Assembly: GCF_003966735.1 (NCBI RefSeq) | Contig: NZ_AP017379.1 | Location: forward strand, 1-43,052 | DNA length: 43,052 nucleotides | Source of the DNA: Desulfovibrio ferrophilus | GTDB taxonomy: Bacteria > Desulfobacterota > Desulfovibrionia > Desulfovibrionales > Desulfovibrionaceae | Direction of reading: 5' to 3' | Shown: positions 7,979-15,732 of the stretch, one piece after another | Layout of the letters: each line of letters begins with the position of its first letter | Position numbering within the stretch: the first letter of the stretch is position 1 | Program-made: the position numbers and the translations under genes | Notes under the pieces: generated by a model | Database searches by the model: none | Told to the model about the DNA's origin: nothing | The model's input: only the letters and a program-made list of their open reading frames with translations

Positions 7979-9220
7979 ATGCGCTGGATAGACAAAATCA
8001 AAAACGACCCGGACAAAATTATATTTTTGAGTCATGGCGGCGGCGTTGACTCCACCGCTCTTTATCTCCTGCTCATGGATAACGGCTTGGAGCCTATGAA
8101 AGATTTTTGGCCTATCTATGTGGATACAGGCGGAGATTTGCCCGAAAGCCGTGCTTATGTCCGGCAGTTCGCCCGCACATATCCGCTCTTGATCGTCACT
8201 CCTAACGTGGAAGGCTACACGAATATTTTTGACTATTTTTGGCACAAGCAAATCATTCCTTTTTTCAGCGGGAAAAGCTGCAACGCAAAATGGAAAATGG
8301 CACCGCTTGAAAGGATGATCCGAAATATTGCCGCAGACTTGGACCCATGGGGAGACAAAGGGTTTTATCAGTGCCTTGGATACAATGCAGACGAAGGCTA
8401 CCGCGAAGCACGCAGCGCCGATAGATTCCAAGACCAAGGCGTTAAAAGTATCTATCCACTCATTGAGGAAGGTTTGGGGCGGGAAGCGTGCAAACAGTTG
8501 ATCCGTGACCACGGATTGACCGTGCCCCCGAAATCGGCGTGCTTTTTTTGCGGAGCTCAAAAAGCGCATGAATGGAAGTCCTTGCGGCGGAATCACCCGG
8601 AGCTTTACGAGTCCGCCCGACTGCTGGAAGAACGCAGCAACAACCGCCGCAAATGCGAAGGCAAAGCCCCCGCATACTTTAACGCCCTGTGCCCTGTGAA
8701 CATTACGGCTGATGAAGACCTTGCCACTATCGACAACGAAAAATTCCCGGCCCCTAAATTTACCTTGGCCCCGCTCAAGGCCTCGGATCAAGAGTATGTG
8801 AATTACCTTGTCGAAAAGGAAATGGATAGGCGCTATGGCCCATACTTTGCCATTGTTTCCCCCGGTTCCTTTGAAGAGGCATTTAACCGAACCTGTACGG
8901 AAATGGGCGTGCCCTTCATCCCTTTAAAAACGAGGAATTCCCCGCGTTTTTCTGATGAGGCTTTCGACTTCGACCTTGCCGCGCAGCCGCGCACCTATAC
9001 CCTTTCCGCCAGTATGCACCGGACAATCCGTAAGCATCGCAACCGCGCCTTGAACAAGTGTGATGCTATGGCAAACCTGATCCTTGAATTAGATGAACGT
9101 CCTTGCCCTGGCGGGCCGGTTGGTTCCCCCCCCGACTTGCCCGGCCTGTGCTTTACTCGCAAGAAGGGCAAGAAAAAGCCCGCGCAGCAACAAGAACAGT
9201 TGGCCCTGTTCGCGGCGTAG
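7979..9220 (+). CDS. PP-loop (PAPS reductase-like) family protein
   Basis: A 413-residue protein with an N-terminal PP-loop ATP-pyrophosphatase motif SHGGGVDST at residues 18-26. YVDTGGDLPES follows at about 48, as in PAPS reductase/DndC-like enzymes. A CFFCG pair near residue 190 could bind zinc or an iron-sulfur cluster. The C-terminal quarter is basic. The family activates a substrate with ATP for thiolation or sulfur reduction; the substrate here is unknown. A DNA or tRNA modification or anti-defence role is inferred only from the leading-region position. A strong terminator follows. Confidence 0.8.
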   Translation: MRWIDKIKNDPDKIIFLSHGGGVDSTALYLLLMDNGLEPMKDFWPIYVDTGGDLPESRAYVRQFARTYPLLIVTPNVEGYTNIFDYFWHKQIIPFFSGKSCNAKWKMAPLERMIRNIAADLDPWGDKGFYQCLGYNADEGYREARSADRFQDQGVKSIYPLIEEGLGREACKQLIRDHGLTVPPKSACFFCGAQKAHEWKSLRRNHPELYESARLLEERSNNRRKCEGKAPAYFNALCPVNITADEDLATIDNEKFPAPKFTLAPLKASDQEYVNYLVEKEMDRRYGPYFAIVSPGSFEEAFNRTCTEMGVPFIPLKTRNSPRFSDEAFDFDLAAQPRTYTLSASMHRTIRKHRNRALNKCDAMANLILELDERPCPGGPVGSPPDLPGLCFTRKKGKKKPAQQQEQLALFAA

Positions 9221-9224
9221 GCCA

Positions 9225-9265
9225 AGGGCTAGAGCGTACCCCTTCGCTCTAGCCCTCTTTTTTTG
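9225..9265 (+). terminator. Rho-independent terminator after the PP-loop gene
   Basis: Perfect 12-bp stem AGGGCTAGAGCG/CGCTCTAGCCCT (9225-9236, 9245-9256) followed by a run of T. A second hairpin of the TTTGTCC..GGACAAA family follows at about 9262-9297. Confidence 0.9.
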
Positions 9266-9450
9266 TCCTTGGCCAATCGCCCAGGGCCGGACAAATGGCC
9301 GTGCCGATCCGTGCCAATTATTGCTCGTATCGGCGTATCGTGGCCTACTGCCACGGTGCGGCTCACAAACGGCCCATGCGGGCGGTTCGCCGCGTTCGGG
9401 CTCGGTTATCCCTCCCCCCTTCCGCCTGATCTTCGGCGGAATTCCTGCTT

Positions 9451-10144
9451 CGCTGTCACGCCTTGAGCATCCCGGCAATTGTTGAATTGTATAATTCCAC
9501 AATTGTTTATTCCGGGGCTCGACTCGCGCCAGCGTGCGTGCATTTTTGTCCGTCCGGATCTCGATCGATGCCGACAAAAATGGGTGCTGGAATTTGTCTT
9601 GGCCAGGTGGCCCGGGCCAGGACAAATCACGCCCCATAGAAATTGTCCGTGAGGCCTGCCGGCCACAGCGACAAAATCGAAGGCGTTTCCCCGCCCGCGA
9701 TCCGTTCCGGTTCCCTCCCCAGGCCAGAGGGGATTAATCCCCCATGCCCCCCTTGTACCGTGTTCCGGTGGGCGCTTCGCCGCCCCCACGGCTTTGAAGC
9801 CTTCCGGCCTTTTCCTCATGGCAGCCGTGCCCGTCCTTCGCCCGGCTTCGCCGCTCCGATCCTCCTTCTCCCGGTCAACCGGCTAATCCTGTGTCTGTCC
9901 TGTCATTCCCTTGCAGTTGCTTTCGGGCTTCGCCCTGCATCCGCGTGCCAGTGCTCGGCAAGCTGCGCCTGTCACTGTCGGATGCCGCCCGCAAGGTCAC
10001 GCCATGACCGCCCCAGGGCCGGTGCCGGTGTCGCTCTTGGGAGCTCTATTTCTTTGGCGGCGGGGGGCCTGCCTTCTTGTGAAGGCCCCCCGCACGGCCA
10101 AAGAAACGTGGGGGGATGCAAAACTCACAAGCAAGGGGAAAGAA
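9451..10144 (+). repeat. Long structured repeat, copy C
   Basis: Nearly identical to copy B over about 694 bp. The visible differences are a two-base change near 10036 and one fewer A before the final GAAATG. It has the same order of modules: TGTCACGCC (9454), palindrome with TATAAT (9476-9505), 40-bp element (9542-9581), GC hairpins, and terminal stem-loop (10049-10106). Such near-identity suggests recent duplication or gene conversion. Confidence 0.93.
9476..9505. promoter_or_regulatory. 30-bp near-palindrome with TATAAT, copy C
   Basis: Identical to the copy at 6457-6486; TATAAT is at 9490-9495. Confidence 0.6.
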
Positions 10145-10498
10145 ATGAAAACCGTGATCGTAGACCAAGCCATTGCCGACACCCTCCGTGCTCTTGTTAT
10201 TGATTGTGGCGGTGTTCCTTTTGACGCTCAAATCGGATTTCCACTCTGTGATATCGAAATGAACGGGTGCGTCAGGGAGTGCATTGATGGCGAAGAAATG
10301 ATTCATGGAGGAGAAGAGGCCGAGGAAGCAGATTTTTTTAGTCTTTATATCCATACCTTTGATAAAGACTACGCTGTTAAAATGGGTCCTACTTACTGCA
10401 TCGCTGATTTTCCCGATGAGATGGACCATGATGAAGTGGAAAACATCGGGGAATACATCGCTGGTGAGCTCGGCGTGATTTTTTCCAACCTTTCATGA
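10145..10498 (+). CDS. Highly acidic small protein, possible DNA mimic
   Basis: A 117-residue protein that starts at the ribosome site supplied by repeat copy C. It has about 26 Asp/Glu against 5 Lys/Arg, a net charge near -21. The acidic residues are spread through the chain, with clusters at EEAEEAD and DEMDHDEVE. That composition resembles DNA-mimic antirestriction proteins such as ArdA or Ocr, but no sequence family is recognised. Its place in an ardC-like setting makes an anti-defence role a reasonable inference. Confidence 0.75.
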   Translation: MKTVIVDQAIADTLRALVIDCGGVPFDAQIGFPLCDIEMNGCVRECIDGEEMIHGGEEAEEADFFSLYIHTFDKDYAVKMGPTYCIADFPDEMDHDEVENIGEYIAGELGVIFSNLS

Positions 10499-10550
10499 AC
10501 TTGAAGGCGGCAACGCCTAAGATTATATCCAGAGCAGCAGGAGATAAATT

Positions 10551-11027
10551 ATGTGCCCGACAGTTAATTTTTTGAAGAGCATGGCAAAGAAAATTCATGG
10601 CTTCCGCCTCGATGGCTACGGCTTTGGAACGAGAACCGTTCAGAGGGGGGAAAAGGTCTATGGCCCCTACTGGCATGGATCAGGGCGTGTGAATCCGTTC
10701 CCGAAGCCGCCGAAAGAGGGTGAATCCGTGATGCCGCCGAGCAATGATTATCGTATCGGCAAGCGGCACGCGGAATGGTTCAAGGAAATGCTGCGCGTCA
10801 ACGAAATCAGGGAAAGTAAACAAAACGAAATCTCCGAGTTGAGAGGGCGGCTTGACGGCATGATTCCTCGTATTCAGGATCACATTAATACCCTTTGGAA
10901 ATTGCAAGGCGGCGAAGAATTGAGCAAGCATGACATTGCTATTCTCAAGGCTTGGGGTTTTGAGGATTGTACCACCGAGGATGTTAGCGGGATTAAGCCC
11001 TACAAGCTCCAAGACTTTAAGTTCTAA
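10551..11027 (+). CDS. Hypothetical protein, 158 residues
   Basis: The start at 10551 has AGCAGGAGATAA before it. The N-terminal part is Gly/Pro-rich and basic; a predicted coiled coil spans about residues 75-120 (NEIRESKQNEISELRGRLDGM). No family recognised. It is followed by a perfect palindromic hairpin GGGCCGGGTT/AACCCGGCCC at 11038-11057. Confidence 0.7.
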   Translation: MCPTVNFLKSMAKKIHGFRLDGYGFGTRTVQRGEKVYGPYWHGSGRVNPFPKPPKEGESVMPPSNDYRIGKRHAEWFKEMLRVNEIRESKQNEISELRGRLDGMIPRIQDHINTLWKLQGGEELSKHDIAILKAWGFEDCTTEDVSGIKPYKLQDFKF

Positions 11028-11080
11028 ATGTCGGCGCGGGCCGGGTTAACCCGGCCCTGTTCAAAGCCGTACAGCAAAGC

Positions 11081-11118
11081 GCCGGGCGGGGCGATTAACT
11101 CTTAACACACAGACGGAG
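11081..11118 (+). repeat. Leader module, copy 2
   Basis: GCCGGGCGGGGCG followed by TTAACACACAGACGGAG, directly before the gene at 11125. See the copy at 5974. Confidence 0.65.
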
Positions 11119-11124
11119 CTTTCA

Positions 11125-11340
11125 ATGGCTAGATGGTTTTGTGTTTTCGTAGGTTTTTGTCTGACCTTGTATTTTGGGTCACATATTGGTGATGGTCTGT
11201 ATTTTTCCTATCCCCCTGTCTTGAACATAGAGGCGCACAAGGCTGCCTTGAATTTTTCTTGGAAAGCCGTGATCTACACCGGGGCTTCTGGCTTTGTGAC
11301 CTTTATCCTCGGCATTTGGGCACACCTGGGGAACTCTTGA
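11125..11340 (+). CDS. Small membrane protein, two TM helices
   Basis: A 71-residue protein with hydrophobic segments at about 4-20 and 46-67. The CGGAG ribosome site is part of a leader module. It overlaps the next membrane protein by one base (TGATG), so the two are probably made together. No family recognised. Confidence 0.7.
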   Translation: MARWFCVFVGFCLTLYFGSHIGDGLYFSYPPVLNIEAHKAALNFSWKAVIYTGASGFVTFILGIWAHLGNS

Positions 11341-11594
11341 TGATGATTCAATTTGAAATCAAGATGATCCGTATCATTATGTATAGTGCTCTGGGCGTGG
11401 CCTTCGGGTCAGTCCTGTATGCAAGCTGGAAATTGTATAGCGTTTTAACGCTTCCTGCGGCCAACAGTCTTGAATCTCATTTCGTTGTGGGTGAGGCCAT
11501 CGCCACGGCCATTACGCTTGTGTTTGTATCTTTGGCGGTCTTCGCGGCTATTGCTTGGATGTTTTATCGGTGGAAAACCTACCCCAAAAGATAA
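11340..11594 (+). CDS. Small membrane protein, two TM helices
   Basis: An 84-residue protein with hydrophobic segments at about 11-30 and 52-77 and a basic C-terminus (YRWKTYPKR). The ATG shares a base with the TGA of the preceding gene; GGGGAA lies upstream. No family recognised. With the preceding gene it forms a translationally coupled pair. Confidence 0.65.
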   Translation: MMIQFEIKMIRIIMYSALGVAFGSVLYASWKLYSVLTLPAANSLESHFVVGEAIATAITLVFVSLAVFAAIAWMFYRWKTYPKR

Positions 11595-11658
11595 CCCCGG
11601 CGGCCCGGTCCTGCCACTGATCCGTGGCGAGGCCCGGGCCGAGAAGAGGAGCAGGGGC

Positions 11659-11859
11659 CTATTCCGTCATGTTGCCCCCCGGGATCGGGGCCGGAATCCC
11701 CCTCCGGGTAAATTCCTCGACAACCGCACCCCATACGCCTTGTAGCTGCGGCAGCGTCAGGCCTTGCAATGCATGGGGCAAATTGAGAAGGGAATACGGG
11801 GAACCGATGGAAAAGAGGTCTTCGCCGGTCATGATTTTTCCGGCTTCGGGCGTGTTCAT
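11659..11859 (-). CDS. Small hypothetical protein, the only minus-strand gene of the accessory region
   Basis: A 66-residue protein. The ATG at 11859 has TGGAG at a good distance. Codon use fits a real gene (third-position G/C, no rare runs). The plus-strand frame over the same interval is Pro/Ser/Cys-rich and unconvincing. The segment LLNLPHALQGLTLPQLQGVWGAVVEEF is amphipathic and helical. A perfect inverted repeat lies just upstream at 11869-11891. No family recognised. Confidence 0.6.
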   Translation of the reverse strand: MNTPEAGKIMTGEDLFSIGSPYSLLNLPHALQGLTLPQLQGVWGAVVEEFTRRGIPAPIPGGNMTE

Positions 11860-11868
11860 AGCGGACTC

Positions 11869-11891
11869 CATGGAAAAATGAATTTTCCATG
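11869..11891. promoter_or_regulatory. Perfect inverted repeat upstream of the minus-strand gene
   Basis: CATGGAAAA (11869-11877) and TTTTCCATG (11883-11891) with a 5-nt centre. It is placed 10 nt before the ATG of the gene at 11859, suitable for an operator or an mRNA hairpin controlling that gene. Confidence 0.55.
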
Positions 11892-11964
11892 ATGGACCAC
11901 AAACGAGGAAAGGCCGCAACCCATGTTTAACCCCTGTTACCGGCGCAAAGTATACCCTCAGAAA

Positions 11965-12010
11965 GCATCAAGAGGCATGAGGTGCATAGGCGGGCATGAA
12001 GAAGCATGAA
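11965..12010. promoter_or_regulatory. Five GCAT boxes at about 10-bp spacing
   Basis: GCAT begins at 11965, 11975, 11984, 11994 and 12004, four of them as GCATGA or GCATCA. Spacing of about one helical turn puts all boxes on one DNA face. The array lies 37-82 bp upstream of a candidate -35, as expected of a regulator-binding region. Confidence 0.45.
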
Positions 12011-12046
12011 AAAGATACTCAGAAACCGAGAATCCCCCTTTTTTCC

Positions 12047-12075
12047 TTGCAAGGTTTAACCAGACAAACTAGTAT
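12047..12075 (+). promoter_or_regulatory. Candidate promoter of the 12097-13088 operon
   Basis: TTGCAA (12047-12052), 17-nt spacer, TAGTAT (12070-12075). The ribosome site AGGGAG and ATG follow at 12097. Confidence 0.45.
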
Positions 12076-12096
12076 TACTTGCAGGGAGAAGAACCA

Positions 12097-12315
12097 ATGG
12101 AAGTCAAAAAAACAGTCACATTGAAAAACATGCCCTGCGATGCTTGGAAAGCTGCCAAGCTGGCGGCCACCGAAGAAGAAATGCAATTAGGCGAGTGGGT
12201 GGCCATGGCGATCCTCGAAAAGGCACAGAGGGATAAAACGATGTCAATGCGAGGCGCGGTGGAAGCCTTCGGAACAAGCAAGCGGCTATACGATGAACAA
12301 CAGGGGAAGGAATAG
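12097..12315 (+). CDS. Ribbon-helix-helix/Arc-like small protein
   Basis: A 72-residue protein with an N-terminal strand (VKKTVTLKNMP) followed by two helices (DAWKAAKLAATEEE and LGEWVAMAILEKAQRDK), the pattern of Arc/CopG-type DNA-binding proteins. The ATG at 12097 is chosen for AGGGAG 9 nt before it. It begins a three-gene cluster whose members overlap or abut. It may regulate its own promoter, which carries the phased GCAT boxes. This is inference. Confidence 0.6.
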   Translation: MEVKKTVTLKNMPCDAWKAAKLAATEEEMQLGEWVAMAILEKAQRDKTMSMRGAVEAFGTSKRLYDEQQGKE

Positions 12316-12630
12316 ATGCCTAGCTTGAAAGACATTGAAGGCCGGAAGGTTTGCGGAAACTGCGGGCATGGTCGTTTTGAAATGACCTCACACACCCCGC
12401 CGCGTTTCAAAATGGAAGAAGGAGAGGCGAAGGTAGGGGAATGTCATTTTGATCTTCGACCGATCTATGAAGCCTTTACCGCTCAACTCCCTTTAGTCCT
12501 TACGAAGCATTATGCAAGGATTGTTGTGCCGGATATGTCGTATGGGCTTGAGTATGATGATTGCGAGGATTGCCCTTGTTGGATTCCCCAGGACGGCGAA
12601 GAACAGAACTCAGGAGATTTTAAAGAATGA
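12316..12630 (+). CDS. Hypothetical protein with cysteine pairs
   Basis: A 104-residue protein with CGNCGHG near residues 13-19, a single Cys near 43 and CEDCPCW near 83-89, suggesting a zinc-binding fold. It starts at the base after the preceding stop, with GGGGAAGGAA as ribosome site inside the upstream gene. It overlaps the next gene by 4 nt (ATGA). No family recognised. Confidence 0.7.
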   Translation: MPSLKDIEGRKVCGNCGHGRFEMTSHTPPRFKMEEGEAKVGECHFDLRPIYEAFTAQLPLVLTKHYARIVVPDMSYGLEYDDCEDCPCWIPQDGEEQNSGDFKE

Positions 12631-13088
12631 GATGGGAAATAAGGTTGATCTTGGTGGTTTTTTTTATAGCTGTATGTTTTCGAACATGGCCGATTCTGAA
12701 AGACCATATGCGGGAAACGAAAGTCCTTATTACTGAACAAAAAGTTATGGCCCAAGCCCGTACGGACATGGAGCCTGAAATGCAGTCTATTAACGTGGTG
12801 GAAGATCAAAACGGCGAGACTATCGAAATTTCGGAATGGTGTATTAAAGGCCAGCTCTATACCCGATTTGTTCAGGGCGATACGATCACCTGGGAAGCCA
12901 AATATGTTCAGCGTACAAAAGTGGGCGTTTTGACTAATTCCATGGCCTCAGTCCCCGTGAAATGCGTCCCAAAGCACCAGAACGTGACGTTTTCAAAGCC
13001 GCTTTCCGATGCAGATATTGCGGCTCTACAGTCGCAGCCCGAATACAAGGATTATTGCCCTGTTGAGGATAATGATTCGAAGGAATAA
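12627..13088 (+). CDS. Membrane-anchored or exported hypothetical protein
   Basis: A 153-residue protein with a basic start and hydrophobic segment at about 5-19, a membrane anchor or uncleaved signal, then a polar domain that contains three cysteines (near residues 69, 113 and 143). ATGA overlap with the preceding gene. No family recognised. Confidence 0.7.
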   Translation: MRWEIRLILVVFFIAVCFRTWPILKDHMRETKVLITEQKVMAQARTDMEPEMQSINVVEDQNGETIEISEWCIKGQLYTRFVQGDTITWEAKYVQRTKVGVLTNSMASVPVKCVPKHQNVTFSKPLSDADIAALQSQPEYKDYCPVEDNDSKE

Positions 13089-13160
13089 CCCCCCTGCGGC
13101 CAGTGCCACCCCCTTACGTGGGGGCGCAGCCGGGCCAGGAGCAGAAGAGGAGCATAGCAG

Positions 13161-13514
13161 ATGATTACCCTACGCCTTTCGGTCCCTGGATTCGGGACCA
13201 TCATGAAAGAGATCGACGCCGACACGATAGAAGAGGCGCAACGGGTTGCGGAGCTTTTGTTGAAATCAGCGGATTGGTCCGGGATTACTATCTGCGGGCA
13301 TGACGTCTTGGGCGAGTTTTTTCCTATGTCCTCTATGAGCTTGCGGGTGAAGCCGGATGGACACGGATGGACGCAGCGGGTTGAAGAGGAAGAGTTTCAG
13401 GAAGCCAAGGGCTCAGTTTGGAATCTTTTGAAGCCACAGATTCAGGCGCGGGCGCGTGAAGGGCGGAAGGGGATCAAACTACAGCCCTTCCCTGGTGGTG
13501 ACACGGAGAGCTAG
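13161..13514 (+). CDS. Hypothetical protein, 117 residues
   Basis: Starts at ATG 13161 behind AGAGGAGC. The N-terminal beta strand, then helix (ADTIEEAQRVAELLLKSADW), resembles small phage/plasmid proteins of unknown function; the C-terminal part is basic. The 72-nt spacer before it is GC-rich and hairpin-forming and resembles the spacer after 11594. Confidence 0.65.
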   Translation: MITLRLSVPGFGTIMKEIDADTIEEAQRVAELLLKSADWSGITICGHDVLGEFFPMSSMSLRVKPDGHGWTQRVEEEEFQEAKGSVWNLLKPQIQARAREGRKGIKLQPFPGGDTES

Positions 13515-13629
13515 AATAACCCCTCCTTATCACGCCCCCACTCCCTTAAGAGGAGCGGGCGCGGAGGCAAAAGAATTTTTTGGTGCAGAATGATTTCAAC
13601 GACTTGGAGTAAAAAGGCAGGAGTATAGA

Positions 13630-13947
13630 ATGAACCTCAGAGCGATGAAGACCAAGAAATTTTGGTCCACTTCCTTTGTGTACCTTATAAGTTCGGCTTT
13701 TCCAGTATTACTCATTGTCGGACTTGGAATTGCCATTGTGCAGATGTTTGGTGGGATTATTAATCCTGCCGGATTGTATGAAGAGGTCATGATGAATGTT
13801 GCACAGGACATTTCAAAAGCCGTTTCGATTTTGGTTGATGTTTTGGGGCCGGTCCCGTGGTGGGTCATTTTTGCAATCCCGCTTTGGTTTGCTTTCAGAG
13901 AGGGCTACAGGCGTAGCACGGATAATGAAGGTCGTGCGCAGTCCTGA
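13630..13947 (+). CDS. Small membrane protein, two TM helices
   Basis: A 105-residue protein with a long hydrophobic stretch at about 15-40 and a second at about 74-92 (VPWWVIFAIPLWFAF). The basic tail suggests a cytoplasmic C-terminus. AGGCAGGAG precedes the ATG. No family recognised. Confidence 0.65.
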   Translation: MNLRAMKTKKFWSTSFVYLISSAFPVLLIVGLGIAIVQMFGGIINPAGLYEEVMMNVAQDISKAVSILVDVLGPVPWWVIFAIPLWFAFREGYRRSTDNEGRAQS

Positions 13948-14110
13948 CGCGGGCGTCCAGCTTTGCAAAGCGTATTTTTGTGGTCTGGATAGGCAGAGCT
14001 TGAAAACGTCCCTCACGGCTTAATTCTGTACGAAATAGAGCCCAATATGGGTCACAGTATGGATGATATGTAAACTTCCAACCCCATAGCACAAATACAT
14101 GGATGGAAAT

Positions 14111-14374
14111 ATGAAAAAGATGATTTTAGCTCTCTCTGTGCTCCTCTGCCTTGGAATGGTTGCGCCAGTTTGCGCGGAAACGATTCACCTTAATAGTGAA
14201 CAGTCAACGGTTAATGAACGCATAAAATTACCCTTAGTAGTCTTGGTATCACTTCATGCCGGGATGGTTGCAGCAGGATTGCCCGATGATGATCCGCAAC
14301 TTGTGGAGCTTCGTGATCTAATCGGATGGGTTCGGATTGAGCAGCAGCTCAAGGCTCAAGACGAGGCGAAGTAA
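14111..14374 (+). CDS. Exported small protein
   Basis: An 87-residue protein. The second in-frame ATG (14111) is preferred because it gives a classical signal peptide (MKKMILALSVLLCLGMVAPVC, cut near CAE) and GGA lies upstream; the earlier ATG has no ribosome site. The mature part is small and helical, ending in AQDEAK. That tail and the following spacer begin the repeated-spacer array. Confidence 0.65.
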   Translation: MKKMILALSVLLCLGMVAPVCAETIHLNSEQSTVNERIKLPLVVLVSLHAGMVAAGLPDDDPQLVELRDLIGWVRIEQQLKAQDEAK

Positions 14375-14436
14375 GCGCCCCCCTCTTGGGGGGGATTTGG
14401 CAGGAAGCCCACAGGACAGAAGGACAAGGGAAAATC

Positions 14437-14718
14437 ATGACTTCGAATGACAAGCTGCGAATTACCACCATAACTTCTTTCGGGGCGCGGACCGCTGAAC
14501 AAATCAAAGGCCTCTTGGAAAAGCACGGAAACTCTTTGCAACCGGCTGAACGGGCCTCTTTGGAGGAGGATTTGCGGTTCCTCAGTGTTCAGACCCCGGT
14601 CAGCGAAGGGGTGATGAAGAATATGGCCGAGGGGCGGAAGACTTCAACCCTGCTCCTCAATATGCGTTCGGCCCAGGATGAGCCCCAGGACGAGCCCCAG
14701 GACGAAGGCAAGAAGTAA
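14437..14718 (+). CDS. Hypothetical protein with repeated QDEP tail
   Basis: A 93-residue protein starting at ATG 14437 behind ACAAGGGA. It is mostly helical and charged (TAEQIKGLLEKHGNSLQPAE). It ends in DEPQDEPQDEGKK, where a 12-bp coding unit (CCCAGGACGAG) is reiterated; this is an expanded form of the QDEA tail of the array. No family recognised. Confidence 0.65.
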   Translation: MTSNDKLRITTITSFGARTAEQIKGLLEKHGNSLQPAERASLEEDLRFLSVQTPVSEGVMKNMAEGRKTSTLLLNMRSAQDEPQDEPQDEGKK

Positions 14719-14765
14719 TGCCCCCCTCTTGGGGGGGATTTCTCAAAAGCACAGGAGCGGAAAGA

Positions 14766-15041
14766 GTGGGAAAGGCAAAGCCAAATGGCCATAAATGGCA
14801 GCGGATTGATGATCTTCTTATCGACACTCGCGGTTTTCTTCTGGCGCGGCGCTGTTCGCGGTGTGGGAGGATCAGCTACAAGGAGAGGGACACCAAAGGT
14901 TGCCACTGGTTGCCGAGGCATCCACCCTGCCCCGCTGATTCGCCCACCTGGGATGAAAAAGCGCTTTCCCACGAGGAGGCCAGGGCTTTGAATGAGGAAC
15001 TTTTAGCACCCGGACCCGGCTTGAAAATGGCTAAGAAGTAA
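14766..15041 (+). CDS. Zinc-ribbon-like hypothetical protein
   Basis: A 91-residue protein. GTG at 14766 is chosen for GGAGCGGAAAGA just upstream; an in-frame ATG at 14718 would translate the spacer repeat. CSRCGR near residue 30 and a later Cys pair (CHWLPRHPPC) could bind zinc. It ends in KMAKK, the array tail in altered form. No family recognised. Confidence 0.55.
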   Translation: MGKAKPNGHKWQRIDDLLIDTRGFLLARRCSRCGRISYKERDTKGCHWLPRHPPCPADSPTWDEKALSHEEARALNEELLAPGPGLKMAKK

Positions 15042-15082
15042 TGCCCCCAAGGGGGGGATTTCAAGAGCACAGGAAGGAATCT

Positions 15083-15370
15083 ATGACCATCAACTATGAC
15101 GATGCGCTTGATGATCTCGATGTTGGAATCGAACTCATTAGCTCTGAAAAAGAACTCTTAGAGCTCATGGACTACATCGAGGAGCCGGATATCGTGTGGG
15201 AATTGCTCATGGAAGATACCCGGCAAAAACTCCTCGCCATCATCCCCGATATCAAGACTAAGCCCTATGTGATCCGCGCCAGGGGCTACAAGCCGCCCGT
15301 GGTCGAATTCGACAGGGAATTCAAAATCACCATCGGCCCCGCTCCGGCCTCCGGCCAGGACGAGGCCTAA
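15083..15370 (+). CDS. Acidic hypothetical protein
   Basis: A 95-residue protein starting at ATG 15083 (AGGAAGGAAT upstream). The first 50 residues are very acidic (DDALDDLDVGIELISSEKEL); the rest is beta-rich. It ends in ASGQDEA, the array tail. No family recognised. Confidence 0.65.
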   Translation: MTINYDDALDDLDVGIELISSEKELLELMDYIEEPDIVWELLMEDTRQKLLAIIPDIKTKPYVIRARGYKPPVVEFDREFKITIGPAPASGQDEA

Positions 15371-15422
15371 GCGCCTCCGGCCAGCCGGGGGGGGATTTCA
15401 AGACCACAAGGAGCCTGTGAAC

Positions 15423-15680
15423 ATGGATCGACAGGAAATTGAACACAACGGTATCAAATGGCAGCGTGAATCTGAAATGCGCTGGCGCACGGCCTTCGGG
15501 GAAGTCTCTACGCTCGGCCAAGGGCGATGGTACTACTTTCACGTTGATGAAAGCCGCCCCATCGGTCCTTTCAGTTCTCCCGATCCGGCAATTCGGTATG
15601 CCTCGCCCTTCCTGGCCGAGAAGAAGCGCCCGGATGATTTGACCGATGCGACCCGCGCCCAGGCCGAAGACGAGGCCTAG
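15423..15680 (+). CDS. Hypothetical protein, 85 residues
   Basis: ATG 15423 is preferred over GTG 15417, because the AAGGAG is too close to the latter. The protein is beta-rich and aromatic (IKWQRESEMRWRTAFGE, GRWYYFHVDES) and ends in AQAEDEA, the array tail. No family recognised. Confidence 0.65.
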   Translation: MDRQEIEHNGIKWQRESEMRWRTAFGEVSTLGQGRWYYFHVDESRPIGPFSSPDPAIRYASPFLAEKKRPDDLTDATRAQAEDEA

Positions 15681-15732
15681 ACGCGCCCCCGGCAAGCCGG
15701 GGGGGGATTTCAAAACTACAAGGATGAAACAG

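Noticed and set aside
7106-8791. Two long minus-strand frames (285 and 275 codons) opposite the 7127 gene and the PP-loop gene
   Set aside because: They mirror real plus-strand genes, lack good ribosome sites and have Phe/Val-rich antisense composition.
6264-10203. Open frames reading through the long structured repeats, such as 6624-7130 and 9643-10203
   Set aside because: Length comes from GC richness; translations are Pro/Ser/Arg/Cys-rich, starts lack ribosome sites, and the conserved parts are hairpins and the 3' ribosome site rather than a frame.
11624-11881. Plus-strand 85-codon frame at 11624
   Set aside because: Pro/Ser/Cys-rich with no good ribosome site; the opposing minus-strand frame has better codon use, start and operator.
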